From Halanaerobium kushneri (lineage in GTDB: Bacteria; Bacillota; Halanaerobiia; Halanaerobiales; Halanaerobiaceae), in contig NZ_FTNC01000022.1 of assembly GCF_900156285.1 (NCBI RefSeq), forward strand, positions 1 to 43,523: a stretch of 43,523 bases of DNA, in the 5' to 3' direction. Below the pieces are notes generated by a model. That model had not been told where the DNA came from, searched no databases, and saw only the letters and a program-made list of their open reading frames with translations. Of this stretch, positions 24,202 to 33,689 are shown piece after piece (position 1 is the first letter of the stretch; the number at the start of each line of letters is the position of its first letter). The translations under genes and the position numbers were made by a program.

Positions 24202-25351
24202 AATATTTAAGCCAGAAAAAAGAGCGGTTCTTCTCCAGGGTGATCAGGCAGTTGTAGAAGGTGCACTGGCAGCAGGGGTAGAATTTTTTGCCGGTTATCC
24301 AATTACTCCCGCCTCCGAAATTGCGGAGGGTTTTGCCAGAGAACTGCCTAAAATTGGAGGCAAGTTTTTACAGATGGAAGACGAAATCGCCGGAATGGCT
24401 GCAGTGGTAGGTGCCTCACTTGCTGGGAAAAAATCAATTACTGCTACAAGTGGACCAGGATTTGCTCTCAAACAGGAGAATCTGGGCTTTGCAACTATGG
24501 TAGAAGCACCTTTAGTTGTAGTTAATGTGCAGAGAGTTGGTCCTTCAACTGGTCTCCCCACTTCACCTTCCCAGGGAGATTTGATGCAGACTCGCTGGGG
24601 GAGAAATGGTGATCAGGAAATAATTGCTCTGGCACCTGCTTCTGTAGCAGAAAGTTACGAACTGACAATTAAAGCAGTAAATTTAAGTGAGAAATTTAGG
24701 CAGCCGGTTGTTTTGCTGCTGGATGAAGTTATTGGGCATTTGAGAGAAAAAATATATTTAAATGACAGTGAAGAAATCGAAATAATTAACAGAAAGCGTC
24801 CCACCGCAGATCAGGATCCAAAAAGTTATCTTCCTTATCAGCAGACTGATGACTTAATTCCTCCCATGGCTGATTATGGTAGTGGTTTTAAATATCATAC
24901 AAGTGGTTTATTTCATGATCAGAGTGGATTTCCTGATGGTAAAAAGGAGACTGCCAAATTGATGCAGGACCGACTCCATAATAAGCTGCACAATAATTTG
25001 GAGCAGATAATATTTTATCAGAAAGATATTAGAAATGATGATCGGGTGGCAGTTTTGAGTTATGGATCGACTGCCAGAACAGCGATTAGTGCTGTCAATA
25101 CTGGACGAAAAGATAATCTGAAAGCTGGCTGGTTTAAACTACAGACAGTGTGGCCGTTTGCAGAAAGGGAAGTCGCCAAACTGGCAGCTCAGGTTGAGAC
25201 CATTATTGTACCTGAATTAAACCAGGGGCAGTTGATTAGAGAAGTTGAAAGAGCAGTCGCCGGTCAGGCCAGAGTTCTCGGGATAAATTCTTATGCAGGA
25301 GAATTAATTAAGCCGGAAGCAATCAGAGATCTAATGGAGGAGGTATTATAA
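24188..25351 (+). CDS. korA: 2-oxoacid:ferredoxin oxidoreductase, alpha subunit
   Basis: 387 residues. Converts a 2-oxoacid and CoA to acyl-CoA, CO2 and reduced ferredoxin, as part of the delta-alpha-beta-gamma complex. The GYPITPASEIAEGF motif and SGPGFALKQENLG are the family's CoA/2-oxoacid-binding region; VNVQRVGPSTGLPT follows. Subunit order and the succinyl-CoA pathway context support 2-oxoglutarate as substrate; branched-chain oxoacids cannot be excluded. Start GTG at 24188 or ATG at 24191; AAGGTGG at 24175-24181 fits both. The stop overlaps the next ATG by one base. Confidence 0.92.
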   Translation: MMKTKIFKPEKRAVLLQGDQAVVEGALAAGVEFFAGYPITPASEIAEGFARELPKIGGKFLQMEDEIAGMAAVVGASLAGKKSITATSGPGFALKQENLGFATMVEAPLVVVNVQRVGPSTGLPTSPSQGDLMQTRWGRNGDQEIIALAPASVAESYELTIKAVNLSEKFRQPVVLLLDEVIGHLREKIYLNDSEEIEIINRKRPTADQDPKSYLPYQQTDDLIPPMADYGSGFKYHTSGLFHDQSGFPDGKKETAKLMQDRLHNKLHNNLEQIIFYQKDIRNDDRVAVLSYGSTARTAISAVNTGRKDNLKAGWFKLQTVWPFAEREVAKLAAQVETIIVPELNQGQLIREVERAVAGQARVLGINSYAGELIKPEAIRDLMEEVL

Positions 25352-26175
25352 TGGAAACTGAAAAATATTTAAGAATGGATAAATTACCTCATATCTGGTG
25401 TCCGGGCTGTGGCCATGGGACTATTTTAAATTCATTTATTAGAGCTTTTACTGAAAGTGATTTAGATCAGGATAAAACAGTTGTGATCTCAGGTATTGGT
25501 TGTTCTGGCCGAGCTACCGGTTATTTAAATTTTGACACTCTGCATACTACTCACGGGAGAGCTATTGCTTTTGCTACAGGAGTTAAAATGGCCAATCCCA
25601 ACTTAAATGTTATTGTAATGACTGGAGACGGTGATGGGACTGCAATTGGTGGCAATCATTTAATTCATGCTGCTCGTCGGAATATTGATTTAACAGTTAT
25701 TTTATTTAATAATCAGATTTATGGAATGACAGGTGGACAATTTTCGCCAATGACTCCTCCCAGTGATATGGCAACCACTGCTCCATATGGCAATATTGAT
25801 CAAAACTTTGATCTGGCACAACTTGTCGAAGGAGCAGGAGGAACTTTTATTGCCCGAGGAGCTACTTTTGATCCCCGGCAGTTAAAAAGGTTATATCTTG
25901 CTGCCTTAAAACATAAGGGATTTTCTTTTGTAGAAAGCTTTTCGCAGTGTCCGGTTAGTTATGGACGTCAGAACGGAAGCGGAGATGCGGTAGAGATGTT
26001 GAAGAGTCAGAAAAAGAATACAGTAGACTTTAAAAAGTGGCAGCAGCTCAGTACTGAGAAAAAACAGCTTTTGTATCCCCTGGGAATTTTAAAAGAAGTG
26101 GATAGTCCTGAGAGTGAATATACTGTCCGTTATAAAAAGATTATTGCAAAAGCAAATCAAGAGGGGGCTTTATAA
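25351..26175 (+). CDS. korB: 2-oxoacid:ferredoxin oxidoreductase, beta subunit (TPP-binding)
   Basis: 274 residues. WCPGCGHG near residue 16, ISGIGCSGRATGY and the Mg/TPP motif GDGDGTAIGGNHLIHAARRN are all present, followed by FNNQIYGMTGGQFSPMTP. Typical of the 2-oxoglutarate-type beta subunit in length and motif order. Overlaps both neighbours by one base. Confidence 0.94.
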   Translation: METEKYLRMDKLPHIWCPGCGHGTILNSFIRAFTESDLDQDKTVVISGIGCSGRATGYLNFDTLHTTHGRAIAFATGVKMANPNLNVIVMTGDGDGTAIGGNHLIHAARRNIDLTVILFNNQIYGMTGGQFSPMTPPSDMATTAPYGNIDQNFDLAQLVEGAGGTFIARGATFDPRQLKRLYLAALKHKGFSFVESFSQCPVSYGRQNGSGDAVEMLKSQKKNTVDFKKWQQLSTEKKQLLYPLGILKEVDSPESEYTVRYKKIIAKANQEGAL

Positions 26176-26747
26176 TGAATAGATATGAAATTAGACTAAG
26201 TGGTGCCGGAGGTCAGGGAATGATTTTAGCTGGGAAAATTCTGGCTGAGGCAGGAGTTATGGTTGATAATTTAAATATTAGTCAGAGTCAGTCTTATGGT
26301 CCGGAATCAAGAGGGGGAGCCAGCCGGTCTGAGATTGTTTTTGATGAAGACCAGATTGATTTTCCTAAAGTTATTAAACCTGATCTTTTAGTCTGTTTGA
26401 CTCAGGAGTCCTTTGATCAGTACGGATCTGATTTAAAAAGTTATGGAGTAATTATTGTTGATAGTAGAATTGATATTTCTGCTGTTAGACAGGAATTTAA
26501 AGATAATGTTTATCAGCTAAATATTCTAGATCTGGCTGCTAGAAAAATTGGGGAAGAAATTTCTGCTAATATGATTGTATTGGGGGTTATTTCCAGAATT
26601 ATACAGAACAAAATTCCAGTAGAGTTTATTAAAAAGGCAATAATCGAAAAGGTCCCCCCGGAAACTATTGATATTAATATGGAGGCTTTTGATTTGGGTT
26701 TTGATTTAAAACTTGATAAAAGGAGCTATATTTATGGGAGAATATAA
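26175..26747 (+). CDS. korC: 2-oxoacid:ferredoxin oxidoreductase, gamma subunit
   Basis: 190 residues. [20 protein letters not shown] and [16 protein letters not shown] are the family's signature blocks. It completes the four-subunit oxidoreductase. RBS GAGGGGG. Its last 14 bases overlap the mutase catalytic-subunit gene, which ties the oxidoreductase to methylmalonyl-CoA chemistry at the translation level. Confidence 0.93.
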   Translation: MNRYEIRLSGAGGQGMILAGKILAEAGVMVDNLNISQSQSYGPESRGGASRSEIVFDEDQIDFPKVIKPDLLVCLTQESFDQYGSDLKSYGVIIVDSRIDISAVRQEFKDNVYQLNILDLAARKIGEEISANMIVLGVISRIIQNKIPVEFIKKAIIEKVPPETIDINMEAFDLGFDLKLDKRSYIYGRI

Positions 26748-28434
26748 AGATAAAGAACAGAGTGAAAATGAATATTGGAGTTTAAAGGAGAATGAAAAAA
26801 GCTGGCAGGAAAACAAATATCAAAAAACAGCAGAACGTTTTGGTTTGAGGAAGGATGTTTTTTCTTCTGATACAGAATTCAAAATTAAACCTCTTTATAC
26901 ACCCCTGGATTCTCAGAATATTAATTATAAAAAGAAGCTTTCATTTCCTGGAGAGTTTCCATTTACCAGAGGAGTTTATCCAACAATGTATCGTTCCCGT
27001 CTCTGGACAATGAGACAGTATTCGGGATATGGTACTGCCAGAGAAACAAATAATCGATTCAAATATCTTTTAAAACAGGGGCAGTCTGGTTTGAGCGTTG
27101 CCTTCGATCTTCCCACACAAATTGGTTATGACTCTGATCATCAGCTGGCTGAGGGAGAGGTAGGAAAAGTAGGGGTAGCAATTGATAGCGTAGAAGATAT
27201 GAAAATTCTTTTTGATGATATTCCCCTGGCCGAAGTTAGTACTTCAATGACAATTAATGCACCGGCTGCAGTTGTTCTGGCAATGTATATTGTAGCGGCC
27301 GAAGAGAAAGGGATTGCGCCTGAACAGCTGTCCGGGACTATTCAAAATGATATTTTGAAAGAATATGTTGCTCGAGGAACTTATATTTACCCACCTGAAC
27401 CTTCACTGCGTCTGATTACAGATATTTTTGATTATTGTTCTCAAAAGATGCCTGGCTTTAACACAATTAGTATTAGTGGCTATCATATTCGGGAAGCAGG
27501 CTCAACTGCTGTTCAGGAACTTGCTTTTACTCTGGCAGATGCTTTGACTTATGTGGAAGCAGCTTTAAAAATTGGTCTTGATATTGATGATTTTGCTCCA
27601 AGACTGTCATTTTTCTTTGCTGCTCAGATGAATCTAATGGAAGAAACAGCTAAATTTAGAGCGGCCAGGAGACTCTGGGCTGAAATTATGGAAGAAAAAT
27701 TTGGGGCAGAAAAGAAGAAGTCGAAACTGCTGCGTTTTCATACCCAGACTGCGGGAACTGCTTTAACAGCCAGTCAGCCCTTAAATAATATAATTAGAGT
27801 AACAATCCAGGCAATGGCAGCTGTTTTTGGTGGCACTCAATCTCTGCATACAAATTCTTATGATGAAGCTTTGTCTCTTCCCTCTGAAGAAGCAGTAGAA
27901 ATAGCTTTGAGAACTCAACAGATTATTGCAGAAGAAAGTGGAATTGCTGATGTTATTGATCCACTTGGAGGTTCCTACTATTTAGAAGAATTAACGGATA
28001 CTTTTGTAGAAAAAAGTCGTAAATATTTAAATAAAATTGATCAACTTGGTGGAATGATAGAGGCAATAAAAACAGGTTATATACAGCGAGAAATTCAGGA
28101 AAGCGCCTATCAAAAGCAAAAGGAGATTGACCAAAAAAAGAAAGTAGTGGTTGGAGTCAATCGATACCAGACAGAAAATCATAACTCGGGAATAGAACTG
28201 CATCAACTTAATCCAGATCTAGAAACAGATCAGATAGCAGATCTGAAAAAAATCAAAAACAGTAGAGACCAAAAAAAGCTTCAAAAAGCATTAAAAGCAG
28301 TTAAATCTACTGCTAAAACTAATGAAAATTTAATGCCAGCTATTATTCAAGCCGTTAGGGCTAGAGCAACTTTAGGTGAAATAAACGATCAATTAAGAGA
28401 AGTATTTGGTGAGTATCAAAATAGAAATATATAA
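26734..28434 (+). CDS. Methylmalonyl-CoA mutase, catalytic subunit
   Basis: 566 residues forming only the substrate-binding barrel; the C-terminal B12 domain is absent and is encoded separately at 19279. Y96 in RQYSGYG and R226 in PSLRLITD are the two residues expected in methylmalonyl-CoA mutases (Phe and Gln in isobutyryl-CoA mutases). The catalytic His is in SGYHIREAG. So it likely converts succinyl-CoA to (R)-methylmalonyl-CoA. The ATG at 26734 with AAAAGGAGC upstream is chosen over an in-frame TTG at 26713. A terminator follows. Confidence 0.94.
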   Translation: MGEYKDKEQSENEYWSLKENEKSWQENKYQKTAERFGLRKDVFSSDTEFKIKPLYTPLDSQNINYKKKLSFPGEFPFTRGVYPTMYRSRLWTMRQYSGYGTARETNNRFKYLLKQGQSGLSVAFDLPTQIGYDSDHQLAEGEVGKVGVAIDSVEDMKILFDDIPLAEVSTSMTINAPAAVVLAMYIVAAEEKGIAPEQLSGTIQNDILKEYVARGTYIYPPEPSLRLITDIFDYCSQKMPGFNTISISGYHIREAGSTAVQELAFTLADALTYVEAALKIGLDIDDFAPRLSFFFAAQMNLMEETAKFRAARRLWAEIMEEKFGAEKKKSKLLRFHTQTAGTALTASQPLNNIIRVTIQAMAAVFGGTQSLHTNSYDEALSLPSEEAVEIALRTQQIIAEESGIADVIDPLGGSYYLEELTDTFVEKSRKYLNKIDQLGGMIEAIKTGYIQREIQESAYQKQKEIDQKKKVVVGVNRYQTENHNSGIELHQLNPDLETDQIADLKKIKNSRDQKKLQKALKAVKSTAKTNENLMPAIIQAVRARATLGEINDQLREVFGEYQNRNI

Positions 28435-28442
28435 TTATTATT

Positions 28443-28473
28443 TAAACCCTGTCATTTTTAGGCAGGGTTTTTA
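28443..28473 (+). terminator. Intrinsic terminator after the mutase gene
   Basis: AAACCCTG pairs with CAGGGTTT around an eleven-base loop, followed by TTT. It closes the cluster that begins near 18.5 kb. Confidence 0.85.
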
Positions 28474-28568
28474 CTATTTATAAAGAAATATTAATTTAAG
28501 AAGTCAAATTAATAGGGGGAAAATTCTTAATTAAAATTATTTAATTCTAAATAAGTGGGAGGTAAATT

Positions 28569-28877
28569 ATGCTAAGAAATGAAAAATTAAAGAGTCTAAA
28601 AAAGAGTTTGAATAACTTAACTGAAGAAGTTGTATTAGAAATGTTGGACGAGATGCTTCAAAGAGAGGAATTTAATGATGTCTGCAAGGATGAAGATTGT
28701 TTATTGGATATGGCAAGTTATGCTTTGAATCGTTTGCCTGCAAAATATGTTGCCACTTCTAAAGGAGAAGTTTTTTCCAAAACAGAAGAGCTTGAACAGC
28801 AGCATTCAGTTGATGTACTTTCTGTTGTTACCAGAGCCATTAAAGTTGTATCAGAGAATAAGCATCATAATACATAA
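28569..28877 (+). CDS. ComFB-family late competence protein
   Basis: 102 residues. The central block CKDEDCLLDMASYALNRLPAKYVATSKGEV (C39, C44) and the later HSVDVLSVVTRAIKVV helix match the ComFB domain. In B. subtilis comFB lies in the competence operon; in other bacteria family members have been described as cyclic dinucleotide receptors. Here it stands alone, without comFA or comFC, behind a TGGGAGGT ribosome binding site. A diguanylate cyclase in the same window makes a c-di-GMP link plausible, by inference only. Confidence 0.8.
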   Translation: MLRNEKLKSLKKSLNNLTEEVVLEMLDEMLQREEFNDVCKDEDCLLDMASYALNRLPAKYVATSKGEVFSKTEELEQQHSVDVLSVVTRAIKVVSENKHHNT

Positions 28878-28939
28878 TTCCTGTTGGGCAATATAGATTT
28901 TTTTATAGGTTGAAAATGAAATGATTTAAGGAGGCTTTT

Positions 28940-30013
28940 ATGTTCAAAGAACGTTTTTTTAGAATTGGACACGGAGTAATAATTATTCTGATAATAATTT
29001 TTTTAGCTGGCCAGATACCATATTTTACAGCACCTTTAACTTCCGTACTCAGTTTTGTGCTGCTGCCGCTTTTGTTCAGTACTTTTTTATATTATTTAAT
29101 GAGGCCACTGGTTAGATTTTTGCATAAATGGATCAAAAACAAATCTCTTTCAATAGTGATTTCATTTTTGGTGGTTATTACAATTATAACAATGGTCTTT
29201 TATTTTGGCGGCAGTATTATTTACAATCAGGGCAAAGAGCTCAGCCAGAGCTTAAGTGGTAATTATGACTATATTTACAATTTTATCCTGGGTATAATTG
29301 AAAGTTTGAGAGAATATATAAATTTTGATCAGTCTTTTTTAGAAGATTTGAATTTAAGGGAAAGAATATTCTCTTATGCAAATAATCTGGCTCAGAAAAT
29401 TTCTTCTTATAATTATATGGGGATTTTTAGTTCTATTACTAATTTTGGATTAATAATTTTGTTGATTCCATTTGTATTATTTTATTTACTTAAAGATGAT
29501 AAAAAGATATTTGATAATTTAATGACATTTGTTCCAGAATCTAAAAAGAGGAAAGTCGAAAAAATGGGAGTTGAAATTGATCAAATACTCTCTACTTTTA
29601 TCAGTTCTCAGCTGGTTGTAGCATTTTTTCTGGGCTTAGTAATGTTTGCAGGTTTTTTAATTATTGGACTTCCTAATGCTGTTGTTTTGTCTTTAATAGC
29701 AATGATAACTTCTTTAATTCCTATTATTGGACCGTTTTTTGGCAGCCTGCCGGCTGTTTTTGTTGCTGTAACAAATAGCTGGTTTTTATTTTTAGGAGTT
29801 CTGACAATTATTTTGATTGCACAATATTTAGAAGGAAATGTTATTAGACCCCTTGTCCAGGGAAGAAGATTGGAGATTCATCCGATTGCAGTTTTATTTG
29901 TAGTTTTATCAGGTGTTTATTTATTTGGATTTATCGGAGCCCTAACCGCTGTTCCATTTTATGTGGTTGTAAGATTGATTTTCAGGAAAAAATATATAGA
30001 AAAAGAAATATAA
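28940..30013 (+). CDS. AI-2E family transporter (YtvI/PerM-like membrane protein)
   Basis: 357 residues with about seven or eight transmembrane helices in the usual 2+1+5 arrangement. The signature block near residues 245-275 (VVLSLIAMITSLIPIIGPFFGSLPAV) and YLEGNVIRPLVQGRRLEIHP are diagnostic of the family. Members have been linked to Na+/H+ antiport, AI-2 export or permease roles, so the substrate is open. RBS AAGGAGG. A terminator follows. Confidence 0.9.
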   Translation: MFKERFFRIGHGVIIILIIIFLAGQIPYFTAPLTSVLSFVLLPLLFSTFLYYLMRPLVRFLHKWIKNKSLSIVISFLVVITIITMVFYFGGSIIYNQGKELSQSLSGNYDYIYNFILGIIESLREYINFDQSFLEDLNLRERIFSYANNLAQKISSYNYMGIFSSITNFGLIILLIPFVLFYLLKDDKKIFDNLMTFVPESKKRKVEKMGVEIDQILSTFISSQLVVAFFLGLVMFAGFLIIGLPNAVVLSLIAMITSLIPIIGPFFGSLPAVFVAVTNSWFLFLGVLTIILIAQYLEGNVIRPLVQGRRLEIHPIAVLFVVLSGVYLFGFIGALTAVPFYVVVRLIFRKKYIEKEI

Positions 30014-30026
30014 ATTTAAAGCTTAT

Positions 30027-30078
30027 TGGCAGCGAGTGTCTGGAAATTACCTCCAGATACCTGGTGCCATCTTTTTTT
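30027..30078 (+). terminator. Intrinsic terminator after the AI-2E gene
   Basis: An outer GGCA/TGCC stem and an inner CTGGA/TCCAG stem, followed by a T-rich run at 30071-30078. Confidence 0.7.
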
Positions 30079-30111
30079 ATTGTTAATTAAGTTACTTTTT
30101 TAGCTAAATCC

Positions 30112-30140
30112 TTGACTAAAGTTGAGTAATGTTGTAGGAT
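30112..30140 (+). promoter_or_regulatory. Candidate promoter for the suf operon
   Basis: TTGACT at 30112-30117, 17 bases, then TAGGAT at 30135-30140. TTGACT ... GAGTAA around the -35 is a loose dyad that could be a site for an Rrf2/IscR-type repressor, a common control of suf operons. No such regulator is in the window, so this is tentative. Confidence 0.35.
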
Positions 30141-30193
30141 ATAAATAGCAGAATGCTGAGCAGATAACTTTAATAAAGGAGATGACATAGATT

Positions 30194-30970
30194 ATGGCTA
30201 AAAAATTGCTTAAAATTTGTAATCTGAAATCAAAGGTAGAAGATGAAGAAATTTTAAATGGAATCAATTTGGAAGTGAATAAAGGCGAAATTCATGTGAT
30301 TATGGGGCCAAATGGAGCCGGAAAATCTACTCTGGCTAATGTCTTGATGGGGCATCCGGAACACAAAATTATAAATGGAGAAATCGAGTTTGAAGGAGAA
30401 AACATTAATGAATTAGCAGTTGACAAAAGAGCTAAAAAGGGTATTTTCTTATCATTTCAGTATCCTCAGGAAATTCCAGGAGTGACGGTGGAAAACTTTT
30501 TGCGTACTGCAAAAACAGCAGTTAGTGGTGAACAGCAGAGTATTTTCGATTTTAAATTTCTTTTAGAAGAAAAGATGAACCTGCTGGATATTGATCAGTC
30601 ATATGCAGATCGTTATTTGAACAAAGGCTTTTCTGGAGGAGAAAAGAAAAAAAATGAAATCTTACAGATGGCAGTTTTAGAGCCAAAACTTGCAATTCTA
30701 GATGAAACAGATTCTGGATTGGATGTTGACGCTACAAAAACAGTCGCCGAAGGAATTAAAAAGCTTGCTTCTGAAGATAATGCAATGATAATAATTACTC
30801 ACCATAACCAGATTTTGGACTATCTGCAGCCGGATTATGTTCATGTGCTTGTTGATGGTAGAATTGCTAAGTCAGGGGATATGGAGCTGGCAAAAGCGAT
30901 CGAAAAAGAAGGTTATGCTGAATATAAAGCTGAACATCTAGATGAAAGCAATTCTAAAACAAATTGTTAA
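30194..30970 (+). CDS. sufC: SufC, Fe-S assembly ATPase
   Basis: 258 residues, ABC-type ATPase of the SufBCD scaffold. Walker A GPNGAGKST (about residues 39-47), signature FSGGEKKKNEI, Walker B LAILDETDSGLDVDA, and the switch histidine in IIITHHNQI. First gene of the sufCBDSU set. RBS AAAGGAG. A 115-base gap separates it from sufB, with no terminator seen in it. Confidence 0.96.
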   Translation: MAKKLLKICNLKSKVEDEEILNGINLEVNKGEIHVIMGPNGAGKSTLANVLMGHPEHKIINGEIEFEGENINELAVDKRAKKGIFLSFQYPQEIPGVTVENFLRTAKTAVSGEQQSIFDFKFLLEEKMNLLDIDQSYADRYLNKGFSGGEKKKNEILQMAVLEPKLAILDETDSGLDVDATKTVAEGIKKLASEDNAMIIITHHNQILDYLQPDYVHVLVDGRIAKSGDMELAKAIEKEGYAEYKAEHLDESNSKTNC

Positions 30971-31084
30971 CTTAAATTTATAAATAAAATTGGATTATAA
31001 TAAAGATGATAGTTTAATATATATTGGGGGATTTAATATCAGAAAGTCATTGCTTAATGTTTTTAGAACAGGGAGGTTTTTAAG

Positions 31085-32488
31085 ATGAGTGAAAAGACAG
31101 AAGTCAAAGATGTTGATCGCAGTTTGCATGACGAAAAAAATGAAGAAAAACATCGCTATAAAGCACAAAAAGGTCTGACTCCTGAAGTAATAAGAGAAAT
31201 ATCCCGGGAGAAAAATGAACCGGAGTGGATGCTTGAATTCAGGCTAAAGGCTTTAAAAATATATCAGAATAAAGAGGTTCCCACCTGGGGAGCTGATATT
31301 TCGGATTTGGATATGGATAATATTATTACCTATGTGAGGCCAGATGCTGATCTTGAGAGTGACTGGGATCAGGTTCCAGAAGAGATTAAAAACACTTTTG
31401 ATGCTCTGGGTATTCCGGAGGCAGAAAAGGAGTCTCTGGCTGGAGTAGGAGCTCAGTATGACTCAGAAGTTGTTTATCATAATTTAAAAGAAGAACTGGT
31501 TGAACAGGGCGTTATTTATATGGATATGGAGAACGCCGTTAAAGAACACGAAGAGATAGTTAGGGAACATTTTATGAAATTAATCACACCTAATGATCAT
31601 AAATTTTCAGCTCTGCATGGAGCCGTCTGGTCAGGTGGGTCTTTTGTTTATGTTCCGGCAGGAGTAGATGTAGATATACCTCTGCAGTCTTATTTCCGCC
31701 AGAATGCACCTGGCTCAGGTCAATTTGAGCATACACTGATTATTTTAGAAGAAGGAGCAAATGCTCACTTTATTGAAGGCTGCTCAGCCCCAAAATATTC
31801 AGTTAATAACCTTCATGCAGGAGCTGTGGAATTATTTGTCAACAAAGGTGCAAAACTACGCTATAGTACAATAGAGAACTGGTCTCGCAACATGTATAAT
31901 TTAAACACTAAGCGGGCACTGGTTGACGAAGATGGAGTTATTGAGTGGGTTTCTGGTTCATTTGGCTCCAAAGTTTCGATGCTTTATCCAATGAGTATTT
32001 TAAAAGGAGCCAGAGCCAGAGCAGAATTTACAGGTGTTACTTTTGCTGCTGAAGGACAGTATTTAGATACAGGAGCACAGGTAATCCATGCAGCTCCAAA
32101 TACTACTTCTACAGTTAATTCTCGTTCAATTGCCAAGGATGGAGGTCATGCTTATTACCGCGGACTGCTCAAGGCAACTGATAATGCTCACGGAGCAAAG
32201 GCTTCAGTTTCCTGTGAATCCTTAATGCTTGATAATGAATCTAAATCAGACACACTCCCGATAATGAAACTTCAGACTGATGATATTGATATTGGGCATG
32301 AAGCTAAAGTAGGACGAATCAGTGAAGAAGCAGTTTTTTATCTGATGAGCCGAGGGATTAGTGAAGAAGAAGCCAAGGCAATGATTGTTCGTGGTTTTGT
32401 GGAACCAATTGCAAATGAACTACCATTAGAATATGCAGTTGAATTGAATAATTTAATCAACCTTGAACTCGAAGGTACTATAGGATAG
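31085..32488 (+). CDS. sufB: SufB, Fe-S scaffold subunit
   Basis: 467 residues. Builds Fe-S clusters with SufC and SufD. The beta-helix core contains SALHGAVWSGGSFVYVPAGV and CSAPKYSVNNLHAGAVELFV; the C-terminal block EEAVFYLMSRGISEEEAKAMIVRGF is shared with SufD. RBS GGGAGG. The stop is ten bases before sufD. Confidence 0.97.
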   Translation: MSEKTEVKDVDRSLHDEKNEEKHRYKAQKGLTPEVIREISREKNEPEWMLEFRLKALKIYQNKEVPTWGADISDLDMDNIITYVRPDADLESDWDQVPEEIKNTFDALGIPEAEKESLAGVGAQYDSEVVYHNLKEELVEQGVIYMDMENAVKEHEEIVREHFMKLITPNDHKFSALHGAVWSGGSFVYVPAGVDVDIPLQSYFRQNAPGSGQFEHTLIILEEGANAHFIEGCSAPKYSVNNLHAGAVELFVNKGAKLRYSTIENWSRNMYNLNTKRALVDEDGVIEWVSGSFGSKVSMLYPMSILKGARARAEFTGVTFAAEGQYLDTGAQVIHAAPNTTSTVNSRSIAKDGGHAYYRGLLKATDNAHGAKASVSCESLMLDNESKSDTLPIMKLQTDDIDIGHEAKVGRISEEAVFYLMSRGISEEEAKAMIVRGFVEPIANELPLEYAVELNNLINLELEGTIG

Positions 32489-32498
32489 GTGATATAAA

Positions 32499-33689
32499 AT
32501 GTATAATAAAAATTTAGTAGATAATTTAACTACCGGTCAGTCGAAACTTTTAAGCAGTAGAAGAAAAGAAAGCTACGAAATTTATGAAAATTTGACTAAG
32601 GGTGATTATAAAAGAATAAATTTATTTGATTATCAGTTTCCAGAATACAGTCCTTATAATAAAGAGTATCTAAAAGAAAAAAAGTGGCAGCAGGAACTGA
32701 TGATCAAAAAAATGACAGATAATCTAAATAATGAAGAAGAAATTATAAATTATCTGGATCAATTTAAAGATAAAAAAGTTAAAAAAGGAAATCAGGGTCT
32801 TGATCCTAAATATTTAGCAATGGTTGAAGCTTTTTATAATACCGGACTTTTTATTAAAGCTCCCCAAAATGTGGAGTTGAAGGTCCCGGTAGAGATTTTT
32901 TATGAGCTCGATCAGGAAAACCCAGTTTTAATCGATAATAATTTAATTGTAGCCGAAGAAAACTCTAATTTGACAATTGTAATTGATTATCGAATGCAGG
33001 ATCAGAACTTAAAAGCTTTCCATAATGGCCTAACCCGGGTAATAGTAAAGGAAAATGCTGTTTTAAATATTGTTAAGGTACAGCGTTTCAATGATCAGAG
33101 TGATAATTTTGACAGTAATATTTCTCTCGTTTCCAACCAGGGAGAACTCAATTGGATTCCGATCGAACTGGGAGCAAAGAACTCAGTAACTAATAATGAA
33201 AATACCTTAATTGCTGACGGGAGTAGAGCCAGTATTAGTTCTGTTTATTTTGCGGATGGGGAACGCAAACTGGATCTTGGTTTTAAGATGAATCACCAGG
33301 GACGTCACAGCAGCAGCGAAATTGAATCAAAGGGAGTTTTAAAAGATAAGGCCCAGAAAGTATTTAGAGGCGACTTATATTTCCAAAAAGGTGCCGGTCA
33401 GGCAAAAGGCTCAGAGAGAGAAGAAGTGCTGCTTCTGGATAAGACTGTAGATTCTGATTCAATTCCCGCACTATTTTCGGAAGAAGATAATGTGGAAGGA
33501 GAACATGCAGTAAGTGCCGGACAAATAGATGAACAGAGACTTTTTTATTTAATGAGCAGGGGGATGACAAAAGCTGAAGCCAAACAGTTAATGGTTGAGG
33601 CATCTTTTAATCCAATATTTGATAAGATACCTCTAAATGACCTCAAAGGAAGTGTTATCAATGACGTCAAAACAAGAATTCGCAGTTAA
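32499..33689 (+). CDS. sufD: SufD, Fe-S scaffold subunit
   Basis: 396 residues, paralogue of SufB with the same C-terminal LFYLMSRGMTKAEAKQLMVEASFNP block. RBS AGGTGAT. Its last 29 bases overlap the sufS start. Confidence 0.95.
   Translation: MYNKNLVDNLTTGQSKLLSSRRKESYEIYENLTKGDYKRINLFDYQFPEYSPYNKEYLKEKKWQQELMIKKMTDNLNNEEEIINYLDQFKDKKVKKGNQGLDPKYLAMVEAFYNTGLFIKAPQNVELKVPVEIFYELDQENPVLIDNNLIVAEENSNLTIVIDYRMQDQNLKAFHNGLTRVIVKENAVLNIVKVQRFNDQSDNFDSNISLVSNQGELNWIPIELGAKNSVTNNENTLIADGSRASISSVYFADGERKLDLGFKMNHQGRHSSSEIESKGVLKDKAQKVFRGDLYFQKGAGQAKGSEREEVLLLDKTVDSDSIPALFSEEDNVEGEHAVSAGQIDEQRLFYLMSRGMTKAEAKQLMVEASFNPIFDKIPLNDLKGSVINDVKTRIRS

Noticed and set aside
31020-31084. Mini-ORF between sufC and sufB starting at a TTG
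   Set aside because: About 19 codons, no proper ribosome binding site, and it runs into the sufB ribosome binding site.
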